From Paenibacillus mucilaginosus 3016 (lineage in GTDB: Bacteria; Bacillota; Bacilli; Paenibacillales; NBRC-103111): DNA of 64,000 nt. A program made the translations under genes and the position numbers. Each line of letters starts with the position of its first letter. Positions within the stretch are counted from its first letter, which is position 1. The notes beneath the pieces are model-generated. The model saw nothing but the letters and a program-made list of their open reading frames with translations. It did no database searches and was not told the origin of the DNA. The stretch lies in NCBI RefSeq assembly GCF_000250655.1, contig NC_016935.1:2312001-2376000 (forward strand). Reading direction: 5' to 3'. Of the stretch, positions 16,336 through 24,785 are shown piece after piece.

Positions 16336-17871
16336 CTACTCATGTGCCCCAAGCTTGCTCTTCTTCTTCATCACATACATGTCATGATCTGCCCTTTTCA
16401 CAACCTCATCGGATGTTTGTCCATCCTGTGGATACATAGAAATTCCGATACTGCCGGAAACCTCAAGACAGTTCCCTTTGAACTGAAACGTTGTCTTCAG
16501 CCGCCGCATAATCCGTTCAGCCGCTTCGGCAGCGGGCTCCCTTCCAAGACATTCAGGAATTACAATGATAAATTCATCCCCTCCAAGCCTGTAAGCCCTC
16601 CCTAGCCCGGACATTTCTTCACCAAGGATTCGGCTGACGTACTTCAGAACCTCATCGCCCGCATCATGTCCGTAAGTGTCATTGATCTGTTTGAAGCCAT
16701 CCAGGTCGATGACCAGCACGGCAAATGGAGTATGCTCTTCGAGGAGGGTGTTCGTGTCCTCATGAAATGACACCCTGTTACGAAGACCCGTCAAGATATC
16801 GTGATAAGCGAGGTTAATAATTTGGGCTTCATAATTTTTCTCCGTAGTGATGTCTCGGATGATCATGAATCGTACTCTCTCGTACTCAATCTCCAGAATG
16901 TCGGAGTCCAGAGAAAACACAACAGGTTCCCCCAGATGGGTGGTACAAGAAATTTGTTTATTGTTCAGTTCCCCCACAGCCAGACATAGGTTCATTTCGC
17001 GCGTCAGCTTATGCCTGTCTTCTTGGACGAACAAATCGTAGAATGAGGTGCCGATCAGCCTCTCCCTGCTGATCTGGAACCGGTTCAAGCATTGGATATT
17101 AGCGTCTTCAATGGTCATATCCTTACTCAACAGAACAATCGGGTCGGGCGAAAGGTCATACAGCTTCTTGAAACGAAGTTCATAACCCGGCATGGAGGCG
17201 TATTTGATCATGGTAACCCGTAGGGAAAGCGCCCAGTACAAACAACCAAATACAGCAATCAGCGGTATCTTGGGGTATAAAGCGCCGACCACACCGGCAA
17301 AAATACCCCACCCAAAGGTTGCAGATAGGCCAAACAGCCAGATGGAATTTTTCCTCCGTTCCATGGCATCTTCACTCCGATAGGTGGCGAACAGCACAAT
17401 ACCCACGATAAAATAAGCTGCTGCCAGGAACAGGAACAGGTATAGGCCTGCCGCCGGATAAAATAAGCTGTATCCCTGTTGATCGATTTCCACCCGATGC
17501 ACCCAACCGGGGATCGGTGAGCTGACAGAGAATAGTAAGGCAGGCAGATAGCATACGGACAGCAGCAGCCTGCGGTTGAATCCTTCAAACTTATAGGTGG
17601 CTATCATGGACAGATGTGTGCCTATAGCTATAATGAAAGAAAGAACAGGGTATTCCAACCAGAAGACTAGAAGCTGGGATACCTTAACATTCGTTATGTA
17701 CACCGATTTCAGATGCTGCAGGAAAAACCAGGTCGACATAAGAAACAGGAGGAGAGCCGCCAGCCTGTGCGTAAAGTTGTTTCTATTCTTTAGATATACT
17801 TCAATTGAAAAATAAAATAAATAAAAGGTCGACACGATATATCCGATATAAATTAGTGAGTAAAGCATCAT
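16336..17871 (-). CDS. Membrane PAS-GGDEF diguanylate cyclase
   Basis: 511 residues: seven predicted transmembrane segments in the first 220 residues (the histidine-kinase-type 7TM N-terminal domain), a PAS domain (about 235-350, starting at LYDLSPDPIVLLSKD), then GGDEF (about 355-505). The active-site motif GGDEF (430-434) is intact, and DLDGFKQINDTYGHDAGD supplies metal- and substrate-binding residues, so it should make cyclic di-GMP from GTP. No EAL domain. Divergent from a decayed second GGDEF gene. Signal unknown. Confidence 0.88.
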   Translation of the reverse strand: MMLYSLIYIGYIVSTFYLFYFSIEVYLKNRNNFTHRLAALLLFLMSTWFFLQHLKSVYITNVKVSQLLVFWLEYPVLSFIIAIGTHLSMIATYKFEGFNRRLLLSVCYLPALLFSVSSPIPGWVHRVEIDQQGYSLFYPAAGLYLFLFLAAAYFIVGIVLFATYRSEDAMERRKNSIWLFGLSATFGWGIFAGVVGALYPKIPLIAVFGCLYWALSLRVTMIKYASMPGYELRFKKLYDLSPDPIVLLSKDMTIEDANIQCLNRFQISRERLIGTSFYDLFVQEDRHKLTREMNLCLAVGELNNKQISCTTHLGEPVVFSLDSDILEIEYERVRFMIIRDITTEKNYEAQIINLAYHDILTGLRNRVSFHEDTNTLLEEHTPFAVLVIDLDGFKQINDTYGHDAGDEVLKYVSRILGEEMSGLGRAYRLGGDEFIIVIPECLGREPAAEAAERIMRRLKTTFQFKGNCLEVSGSIGISMYPQDGQTSDEVVKRADHDMYVMKKKSKLGAHE

Positions 17872-18202
17872 TTAACCACCACCAATACCGCATTATACGA
17901 TATTATTCGACATTAATCGATAATTTCCTCCATATGTTTGGGCTCTTTTATCGTATCCAATTACTGCTAGATCTTTTTGAACAACACAAAAAGAGACAGA
18001 GCAAGCAGTTCTGCCTGTCCGCCCATGTACATTGCCATAGGAGAATAGTTTGAGGTAGGGGATATGACTTGAACGTTGAGCGTGCGGCCCCTGAGTTCGA
18101 CGATCTGACGTTATGCACTCCGTTTACATGAGAAGAGGGTGGGGAACCATTCTTCACGTCTCCACAGTATGGTTCTCTCCTAAAAGTTAAATAATACATA
18201 CC
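17872..18202. other. 331-bp gap between two divergent GGDEF genes
   Basis: No gene is visible. It should contain the promoter of the membrane diguanylate cyclase on the minus strand and possibly the lost 5' end of the truncated gene on the plus strand, whose frame is closed by a TAA at 18188-18190. Confidence 0.5.
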
Positions 18203-19534
18203 TTGGCATGGAATGCTTATACGCTGGGTGATGAGAAGCTGGGCAGCTATGGCAGTGCAACATATGAGCTGCAGGTGCTCGTTCCAAATGACGGCAGGGT
18301 ATGGGCTCTGGATGTTCCCGTCGTGTTCACCGCTTACCGGATCTGGGTGAATCAAGTCGAAGCAGCAAGCTCCGGTACGGTGGGGCAGTCAGCCAAAAGC
18401 GCGGTGCCGGCAAAATATCCTCAGGTTGTTTATCTCCCGGGCACAGGGCAAACCTCGCTCCATATCGTCATACAAGTGTCCAATTATGAGAACTATCGAG
18501 GGGGGCTGGTATATAGACTGTATCCGCAAGATGGGAGCAGGAGATTCAAATCCCTCCTTACTTGGGTGTGCAGCGCGTTTGGATTGTTCATCATGGCAGG
18601 AAGCATTCAACTGGTTACCGAGGCTCTGCTCTTTCTTCAGCTGTTTATTTTATTCACTGCGCTCTACATGTGCGCGGTATTTATCAGGGCGGTGAGTAGA
18701 CGGAGGGAAGGGGCGCTTGCCGCCGTTGCCGGGGCCATGGTCCTTGGAGCAGCTATCATGAATGATGTGCTCTACCTTCGCGGATTAGTGCACACTGGTA
18801 ATTTCACAACTTTGGGATTGTTCGTCTTCATTTTTGCGCAGAGTTATTTATTGTCCAGCGGCTTTGCGAAAGCATTCTCTTCCAGCGAGGAGCTCGCCGG
18901 CAAATTGATCCACTTGAATGCTTCGCTCGAAGAAAAAGTAAGGCAGCGAACACGGGCCTTGGAACAGGTTAATAAGTCTCTGGAGAGAATGACTTTAGCT
19001 GACGGATTAACGGGAATTTCCAACAGGAGACATTTTGATATCGCGGCGGAGAGGTTATGGGAGACCTCAATAGAGAGCGGCACACCCATGTCAGTGCTTC
19101 TGATGGATATTGATTTCTTTAAACTATATAATGACACCTACGGTCACCTACAGGGAGACGAGTGTCTCAAGGAGGTTGCACGTACGTTATTAGCTTCTGC
19201 CAATTCCGACTGCGAGTTGATTGCAAGGTATGGGGGCGAGGAGTTCGCCGTACTGATGTCCGGTAATCAGAAGGAGGCGGGCAGGGTAGCTGATCTATTG
19301 ACTACCCGGATTAGGGAGCTTAATCTGCCTCATAAGAATGCGAAGCAGGGGATTGTGACGATCAGCTGCGGAACGTCAACTTGCTCTCATGGTGAGTACG
19401 CTTCCCTCTTGGCATTGATCAGGGCCGCGGATGAAGCGTTGTATACCGCCAAGAAACAGGGACGAAACCGTTATGTCCAAGCGGAAATGGTTGAGGGCGT
19501 GGAAGGTACAGGTCCGGTGGACAAACTTGAATAA
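18203..19534 (+). pseudogene. 7TMR-DISM/GGDEF diguanylate cyclase, truncated at the 5' end and in the membrane domain
   Basis: The frame encodes 443 residues: part of an extracellular DISM-type beta-sandwich (SYGSATYELQVLVPNDGRVW to GGLVYRLYP), only about four hydrophobic segments where seven are expected, a coiled coil (about 235-265), and a full GGDEF domain with GGEEF at 344-348. There is no signal peptide; the frame can only start at TTG 18203 with no ribosome site, and a stop lies 15 nt upstream. The jump from the end of the sandwich to what looks like the fourth membrane helix suggests an internal deletion. Without a signal peptide the sandwich would not be exported, so I treat it as a decayed gene, though the cyclase half is intact. 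A true start upstream in another frame was not found. Confidence 0.6.
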
Positions 19535-19544
19535 ACCAACACGC

Positions 19545-19586
19545 AAGCTGTTGACGGAGGAGGAATCCGTTCCATCAGCTTGTTTT
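19545..19586 (+). terminator. Terminator after the truncated GGDEF gene
   Basis: Hairpin with AAGCTG / CAGCTT outer stem and GACGGA / TCCGTT inner stem, followed by GTTTT. Confidence 0.6.
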
Positions 19587-19634
19587 GTGTTTCATTCGAA
19601 TAGTGGTTGAATTATGATCTTCGCCGGAGCGAGC

Positions 19635-20201
19635 TTAGGACTTACGGGGTACCGGAGATGCAGGGAATTGGGTGAAAATGCCAATATATTTAACCTCTTC
19701 TGTCAAAGGTATCAGCGTATGCTTCTCAATCGAATCGAAGTAGAGGCTGTCGCCCGGCCTCATAGTGTACTCTACATTTCCGACTTTGTAGCGCATTTCT
19801 CCTTCCAAAATATAGATGAACTCTTCACCGACATGGCTGTATACATTCTGACTGTCTTGATCTTCTTTACGTATGACAAATAGAAAGGGCTGCATCAGCT
19901 TGTCACTGCGTTCCACGGCAAAGGTGAAGAAAGAGTAGCCCTTCTCGGTTTTCACCATGCGGCTGTCGCTGGCCTCCTTCGGCGTGAATACGGTGCCGGA
20001 CTGCTGTTCATCATCCAGCAGGATGGAGATTTTGGTGCCGAGCGCATCGGCAATTTTCAGGAGGGTGGATATCGGTGGGACGGTTTTCCCGTTCTCTATT
20101 TTCGAAAGCAAGCTTTTGGAAAAATTGCAGATGCTGGCGATTTCATCCAGACTGCGGTTTTGCTCTTTTCTCAGCTTCTTGATTTTATCCCCAAGATTCA
20201 T
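19635..20201 (-). CDS. XRE-cupin transcriptional regulator
   Basis: 188 residues: N-terminal lambda-repressor-like HTH (residues 5-60, with SLDEIASICNFSKSLLSKIE) and C-terminal cupin_2 domain (VYSHVGEEFIYILEGEMRY, then MRPGDSLYFDSIEKHTLIPL). Such proteins bind a small molecule in the cupin and repress or activate adjacent genes. Divergent from the cupin/epimerase/dehydrogenase operon over a 158-bp region with two promoters and repeats, so it most likely controls that operon and itself. Confidence 0.9.
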   Translation of the reverse strand: MNLGDKIKKLRKEQNRSLDEIASICNFSKSLLSKIENGKTVPPISTLLKIADALGTKISILLDDEQQSGTVFTPKEASDSRMVKTEKGYSFFTFAVERSDKLMQPFLFVIRKEDQDSQNVYSHVGEEFIYILEGEMRYKVGNVEYTMRPGDSLYFDSIEKHTLIPLTEEVKYIGIFTQFPASPVPRKS

Positions 20202-20231
20202 GGCTCAATCCCCTAAATAAACATCGATTCT

Positions 20232-20260
20232 AACAAAGTTTATCATAACTAAACAAAGTT
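20232..20260. repeat. Direct repeats, candidate operator of the XRE-cupin regulator
   Basis: AACAAAGTT occurs at 20232-20240 and 20252-20260, a 20-bp period or two helical turns on the same DNA face. They lie within the minus-strand promoter between the divergent genes. Confidence 0.45.
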
Positions 20261-20270
20261 AACCAAGTCA
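20246..20270 (-). promoter_or_regulatory. Candidate promoter of the XRE-cupin gene (-35 and upstream spacer)
   Basis: On the minus strand, TTGACT (about 20266-20271) is followed after 18 nt by TATGAT (about 20242-20247). Both hexamers match the sigma-A consensus in five of six positions. The direct repeats overlap it. Confidence 0.5.
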
Positions 20271-20274
20271 ACGA

Positions 20275-20303
20275 TTGAACAATTCAACAATGTTTAATAT
20301 AAT
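20275..20303 (+). promoter_or_regulatory. Strong sigma-A promoter of the cupin/epimerase/dehydrogenase operon
   Basis: TTGAAC at 20275-20280 and a perfect TATAAT at 20298-20303 with a 17-nt spacer. The -35 box is part of an inverted repeat, TTGAA-CAA-TTCAA (20275-20287), a further possible regulator site. Confidence 0.65.
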
Positions 20304-20359
20304 GAAAAAATATTGAAGAAATATGTGATCTTAGACCAATTTAAAGGGGATGAACCGTT

Positions 20360-20716
20360 TTGGCTACCGTGATGAATTTGTCGGATGAAAAACATGTTCT
20401 GGATATGGATTGGGGGAAGATTCAATGGCTGTGCGGTCAAGAGATCGATCCAGAGTGTGAAATGACCCTTGGCATGGTGTACATCAATGCAGGTGTTGAA
20501 AATCCGAGACATTATCATCCGAACTGCGAGGAATATATCTTTGTGCTCTCCGGGGAATGCGATCATACTTTGGGGGATGAATGCTACCATTTGAAGCCGG
20601 GCATGATGCTGCGAATTCCGAGAGGCGTCCCGCACAATGCCTCAGTAACCACTTGGGAGCCCTGTCGCATGATGATTATGTATTCTGCACCGGATCGTCA
20701 AACCATCGGCGAGTAG
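20360..20716 (+). CDS. Small cupin domain protein
   Basis: 118 residues forming one cupin_2 domain: PRHYHPNCEEYIFVLSGECD gives the metal-binding His-x-His and Glu of motif 1, and PGMMLRIPRGVPHNA the His of motif 2. The TTG start at 20360 has AAAGGGG about 10 nt upstream; GTG 20369 or ATG 20372 are alternatives. First gene of the operon with a TIM-barrel epimerase and a Gfo/Idh/MocA dehydrogenase. It may isomerise or bind a sugar or sugar acid. Cytoplasmic; substrate unknown. Confidence 0.8.
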   Translation: MATVMNLSDEKHVLDMDWGKIQWLCGQEIDPECEMTLGMVYINAGVENPRHYHPNCEEYIFVLSGECDHTLGDECYHLKPGMMLRIPRGVPHNASVTTWEPCRMMIMYSAPDRQTIGE

Positions 20717-20745
20717 CAGGGGGTTAGAAGAAAAGGGGTGAATGC

Positions 20746-21621
20746 GTGGAGCCAAAAATTACGATGCTGAACAGTATGGGAGGGGGCGACTTTACTGCTG
20801 CGATGGATCAGTTTGTGAGGTGGGGGCTTGACGTTGTCGATCTGAAAGACGGCATCTATGGGAAGTCTATCGGAGATCTCACCGAGGAAGAAACGGATAC
20901 AGCCGCGCAGGCGCTTCAAGAGCGGAATTTATCCGTCTACTGCTTTTCGACCGGGCTCTTTTACGAGGATATCGAGTACGGGGAGCAGCATTTCCGAGAC
21001 CGGCATCTAGGAATGCTCGACAACATCCTAAGATCAGCCCAGAAGCTGCGGCCCTTGATGATCCGTCTGCTCGCCGCCCAAACGGCACAGCGGGACCATA
21101 TTGTGAATAGTACCGATTATATTCGGGAGTGTGCGCCCTGGGTGTTTGAAGTGTATCGTGAAGCGATCGATCGGATCCATGACGCCGGCTTTCAGGTGAC
21201 CATCGAAAATGAAGCGCATGCCTGCATATGGGCATCCCCGCAGGAAGTGGTGTCATTCTATCAGGAGCTGGATCGAAGCGGCAGGGTTCATTTTACATGG
21301 GATGTGCAAAATTTGTGGCAGATGGGGACATTTCCCTCGCTGTCCGTTTATAACGAGCTCAGACCGTTAATTGGATTTCTTCACCTGAAGGGTGGACAGG
21401 TCCGAGGGGCCAGCTCCGAGCTGGTTTGGAAGTCTGCCTTGGAGGACGCCTCCTGGCCGGTGGAGCAGATTACACGTCAAGCTATCGCGGATGGGGTGAG
21501 CCCGGTGATTTGTCTGAACCCTTCACACGGACAGCCTAAGGAAGGGTACGATTACAATAACCTGACGGAACGGGACCTGTTGTATCTGCGTTCAATCATA
21601 TGGAAAGAGGTATCGAGTTGA
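20746..21621 (+). CDS. Sugar phosphate isomerase/epimerase (AP-endonuclease-2-like TIM barrel)
   Basis: 291 residues with the xylose-isomerase-like TIM-barrel pattern: GGDFTAAMDQFVRWGLDVVD at the N-terminus, VTIENEAHACIWAS (metal-binding Glu, about 150), FTWDVQNLWQMG (Asp, about 185) and FLHLKGG (His, about 210). GTG 20746 follows AAAGGGG. Members isomerise or epimerise sugars and inositols in the cytoplasm. Its stop overlaps the next start as TTGA, implying translational coupling. Confidence 0.82.
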   Translation: MEPKITMLNSMGGGDFTAAMDQFVRWGLDVVDLKDGIYGKSIGDLTEEETDTAAQALQERNLSVYCFSTGLFYEDIEYGEQHFRDRHLGMLDNILRSAQKLRPLMIRLLAAQTAQRDHIVNSTDYIRECAPWVFEVYREAIDRIHDAGFQVTIENEAHACIWASPQEVVSFYQELDRSGRVHFTWDVQNLWQMGTFPSLSVYNELRPLIGFLHLKGGQVRGASSELVWKSALEDASWPVEQITRQAIADGVSPVICLNPSHGQPKEGYDYNNLTERDLLYLRSIIWKEVSS

Positions 21622-22652
21622 CCTACCAAAGAGAGTTTAAGCAGCGACTGTCTGTTGCAGTAATCGGTGCCGGCAATCATGCCTATCGGAATATCATTCC
21701 ATGCTTACATCATTTGCCGGTGAGGCTGCAGGCCATTTGCGACCTTAACGAGGAATTAGCCCGCGAGACTGCCGGCCAGTTTGGTTGCAGGGCCTATATG
21801 AATCCCGCGGATCTGTTTGAGCAGGAGGAGCTTGATGCTGTATTTTTATGCGTATCTCCAAAGCTCCACCCGTATTTGGCTATGGAGGCGTTTGAAGCGG
21901 GAGTCCACGTCTGGATGGAGAAGCCGGTTTCAATGAGGGCTTACGAGGTTGAACGGATGATCGAGAAGCGAAGTGGCCTTGTATCCGTAGCAGGCTTCAA
22001 GAAAGCATTCATGCCTTCGACAGAAAAAGCGATCGAGATCGCTCATTCCGATTCGTACGGAAACCTGCAGTCGATGCTGGCTGTATATCCCATGAGCATT
22101 CCGGATCATGGACGTGAAGTGCTGGAGAGCGGACAATTTACCGACTGGCTCGGCAACGGCGTGCACCCGCTGTCACTCATGCTTGCAGTAGGAGGGGATG
22201 TCGAAGCGGTTACCGTACACCACAGCCGCAGCGGAAGAGGAGTATGCCTGCTCGATTTTGCCGGCGGGGCGGTAGGCAATTTCCACATGGCTTCGGGGCC
22301 GCATCCGATTGAGCGATACAGCTTCTACGGAAACAACTGGCATTTGGAGATCGAGAATTCCCTCCGTGTGACGCTGCAGCGGGGGATTCCTCATGAGTAC
22401 AACAAGACCTGGAATTACGTGCCGGAGGGCACAGATACCGGAGCCATTGTCTGGGAGCCGCAGAATCATCTGGCTACGCTGGAGAACAAGGCTTTGTTCA
22501 CTCAAGGCATGTATGGTGAAATGAAGTATTTTTGTGACTGTATCCTGGAGGGCAGGCAGCCGCAGCGAGGCTCCCTCGAATTTGCCCTCAAGCTGATGAA
22601 GGTATATGAAGCAGCTCTGCTGTCGAACGGCAAAACCATAGCAATAAGCTAG
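21618..22652 (+). CDS. Gfo/Idh/MocA family oxidoreductase
   Basis: 344 residues from TTG 21618, whose bases overlap the preceding TGA stop (TTGA) and which has AGAGG 6-7 nt upstream; ATG 21600 lies deeper inside the previous gene. N-terminal Rossmann motif VAVIGAGNHAYRN and catalytic-lysine motif WMEKPVS (about 102-108) are both present, so this should be an active NAD(P)-dependent sugar or cyclitol dehydrogenase. Third and last gene of the XRE-cupin-linked operon, working with the epimerase on the same metabolite (inference). Confidence 0.85.
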   Translation: MTYQREFKQRLSVAVIGAGNHAYRNIIPCLHHLPVRLQAICDLNEELARETAGQFGCRAYMNPADLFEQEELDAVFLCVSPKLHPYLAMEAFEAGVHVWMEKPVSMRAYEVERMIEKRSGLVSVAGFKKAFMPSTEKAIEIAHSDSYGNLQSMLAVYPMSIPDHGREVLESGQFTDWLGNGVHPLSLMLAVGGDVEAVTVHHSRSGRGVCLLDFAGGAVGNFHMASGPHPIERYSFYGNNWHLEIENSLRVTLQRGIPHEYNKTWNYVPEGTDTGAIVWEPQNHLATLENKALFTQGMYGEMKYFCDCILEGRQPQRGSLEFALKLMKVYEAALLSNGKTIAIS

Positions 22653-22819
22653 CGCAGAAGCAGCAGGTTCCATAACCCAGCGGGATTGAGCGGAATACGC
22701 AGTACCCCCGTGGGTATTCATGTGCCTCGCGGCGTTTCGTATTGGGGAAAAACGGCTCCTTTCCTTCAACATGTACGGGAAACTGTGATTGCGCCGCATC
22801 CTCACAGCAAGTTATACTA

Positions 22820-22842
22820 CTTATTACAACATTAGTAATAAG
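22820..22842. promoter_or_regulatory. Inverted repeat, candidate ROK operator
   Basis: CTTATTAC and its reverse complement GTAATAAG are 7 nt apart, directly after a TATACT -10-like box at 22813-22818 and directly before the AGAGGAG ribosome site of the ROK gene. The position fits autorepression. Confidence 0.5.
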
Positions 22843-22851
22843 AGGAGTCAC

Positions 22852-24021
22852 ATGAATATTACCAATACAGCCGAGATTCGGAGCCAGAATAAGAAAAAGA
22901 TCATCGAGTATTTGCGAAACGAGTCGTCCACCAAGAAGATCATGTCCGACCGGCTGGAACTCAGCTTCGCAACCGTATCGAATTTGTGCAATCAGCTCAT
23001 TGAGGAAGAGATTCTCCAAATCACTTCCTCAATGAGCTCCAAAGGAGGCAGAATTCCAGGGCTTATCTCTATTCGTCCTAACAGCAAGTATACACTATGC
23101 CTGGATTTTAACAATGCCGAGGACGCCAGAGTCGCTCTCGTGAACCTAAGCAACGAGCTGGTGGATTGTACAAAGGTTGTGATCCAGGAGTCAGCGGATT
23201 ATTCGCAGTATCTCCAGGCTTACTACGATGCGGCACTGGGTCTCCTGGAGAAGCACAGCATTTCACACAGCCAGCTGCTTGGTGTGGGGGCCGCCATTCC
23301 CGGGATTTTCTACAAGAAAAACAACACGGTGATCAACTCAACGAACGCTTTGTTTGAGAACAAACCGATGAAGTTGGATATCGAGCAAAAGTTCGGACTT
23401 CCCGCTTACCTCGAGAATGAATCCAATCTGCTCGCACTGGCTTCACTGCTGAAGGATCAGGTGAAGGGCAGCAGCGCTGATATCGTGTATATCTACCTTG
23501 GTGAAGGTCTTGGTGTCGGAATCACCAGCAGGGGCAGCCTGCTTACCGGGACCAGAGGACTGGGCGGGGAAATCAGCCATATGGGCATCGGTGCCAGGTC
23601 ATTTCCCTGTTACTGCGGGAAAGCAGGATGCATTGAGAGTGAACTCACCATCAGCGGATTTTACCGTAAGCTTCGTGGAGCAGAAACTGCTCTGCCGGAC
23701 AACCCGGGCGAGTGGTGGGGGCATTTCGTGAAGGAGGTCCTGTCGGGAGAGCCTGCAGCTGTAGATGTCATTGCAGAGAATGGCAGGCTGCTGGGCAGTC
23801 TCGTTTCCGTGCTCGCCAATATTTTTGATCCGGATGAAGTATATATCGGAGGATTCATTGAGGGGATCTTTCCTGTGCTCCATCCGTACATTGTGGAAGA
23901 GGCCCAAAGCCGGATGGCCACGCATGAATACTTCTTCCCGTCCATTCGGGGTAGTGCCGGTTATGAGCACCTGCTCATTCAGGGCTGCGGCGAGCTTGTC
24001 TTCAAGCAGTGGAACCCCTAA
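22852..24021 (+). CDS. ROK family transcriptional regulator
   Basis: 389 residues from ATG 22852 with AGAGGAG upstream. N-terminal winged HTH (about 10-60) and a ROK sugar-kinase-like domain: VYIYLGEGLGVGITSRG, GLGGEISHMGIG and the zinc motif CYCGKAGCIES (about 258-268, with the usual cysteines). The layout is that of NagC/XylR-type repressors, released by a sugar or sugar phosphate. Target genes are not obvious; the remnants of an aldo/keto reductase directly downstream and the upstream operon are candidates. Confidence 0.88.
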   Translation: MNITNTAEIRSQNKKKIIEYLRNESSTKKIMSDRLELSFATVSNLCNQLIEEEILQITSSMSSKGGRIPGLISIRPNSKYTLCLDFNNAEDARVALVNLSNELVDCTKVVIQESADYSQYLQAYYDAALGLLEKHSISHSQLLGVGAAIPGIFYKKNNTVINSTNALFENKPMKLDIEQKFGLPAYLENESNLLALASLLKDQVKGSSADIVYIYLGEGLGVGITSRGSLLTGTRGLGGEISHMGIGARSFPCYCGKAGCIESELTISGFYRKLRGAETALPDNPGEWWGHFVKEVLSGEPAAVDVIAENGRLLGSLVSVLANIFDPDEVYIGGFIEGIFPVLHPYIVEEAQSRMATHEYFFPSIRGSAGYEHLLIQGCGELVFKQWNP

Positions 24022-24134
24022 CCTTCGAGGGGCTGCTTCATAAGTCACATCAGTCACGTAACACGCTCGAAAGCCCCTCTTTTCGGCTGCTTTCTGGGAG
24101 AAAAAAGGGAATCATGGAAGGGGAGTATACGGTC

Positions 24135-24649
24135 ATGAAAGCAACCAAGCTGATGCTCGGCGGCCACTCTTTTTTTTCCGAGCTTGCGAGTGATCCGGAA
24201 CCATCCGATGCGGAGAAGGAGGCTATTGTCACGGAATGCTTAAATCTGGGCATTCATGGGTTTGACACAACCTATTACCAGGAGCGCGTACATTTGGGGC
24301 GTATTCTGGAGGAGCTGGGACGGCGTGAGGAAGCGATGCTCATGGCATGCAGCCTGGAGAAGCTGCGTTTTGCTCTGCCCGGCAGAGAGGAATCCGGTGC
24401 ATCGCCCTGTCTCCGTTCGTCCGGGGCTGGAAACTGGAGAAGCTTGCAGGAAGCAGGGCGGACAACGCTTCGCTCCTGCTCCGCTGGCTGACGGGCAAGC
24501 CTGAGGTGGATGGTGTCGTCGTTTCCATGCGGAATAAGGAATGGGTCGGCGCGAACCTCGCAGCAGAGCGCGCAGGGCAGCTTAGTGTCCGGGAGCTTCA
24601 GGAGCTGGAGGAGAAGTTGAGGGTATTAAGCCCTGACGCGATGGATTAA
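24135..24649 (+). pseudogene. Aldo/keto reductase, internal deletion and frameshift
   Basis: From ATG 24135 (with AAGGGGAG upstream) the frame reads MKATKLMLGG to LNLGIHGFDTTYYQERVHLG, the N-terminal third of an aldo/keto reductase with the catalytic-region Asp and Tyr. At about 24350-24405 it shifts frame and continues as RGIRCIALSPFVRGWKLEKL to LSVRELQELEEKLRVLS, the C-terminal third. About 170 residues remain of the usual 300, so the middle, including the catalytic lysine and histidine, is lost. Clearly a dead gene by both criteria; it still marks a former sugar-related reductase beside the ROK regulator. Confidence 0.75.
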
Positions 24650-24684
24650 TAAGCACGCTGCTAAAACCTTTGTCCGGAATATAC

Positions 24685-24720
24685 AAAAGCATGATGCTGC
24701 TCCTGGCGCATCATGCTTTT
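24685..24720. terminator. Bidirectional terminator between convergent gene remnants
   Basis: AAAAGCATGATGC and GCGCATCATGCTTTT form a long stem; both strands give a U-rich end. It separates the aldo/keto reductase remnant (+) and the epimerase (-). Confidence 0.7.
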
Positions 24721-24785
24721 AATTACGTATAGGAAATTGTACGCAGCAATTAGATGCAAATCACCGTGGAGTACGGTCCGATAAG

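Noticed and set aside
17971..17993. CTTTTTGAACAACACAAAAAG inverted repeat
   Set aside because: Low-complexity A/T arms; weak evidence for a terminator or operator.
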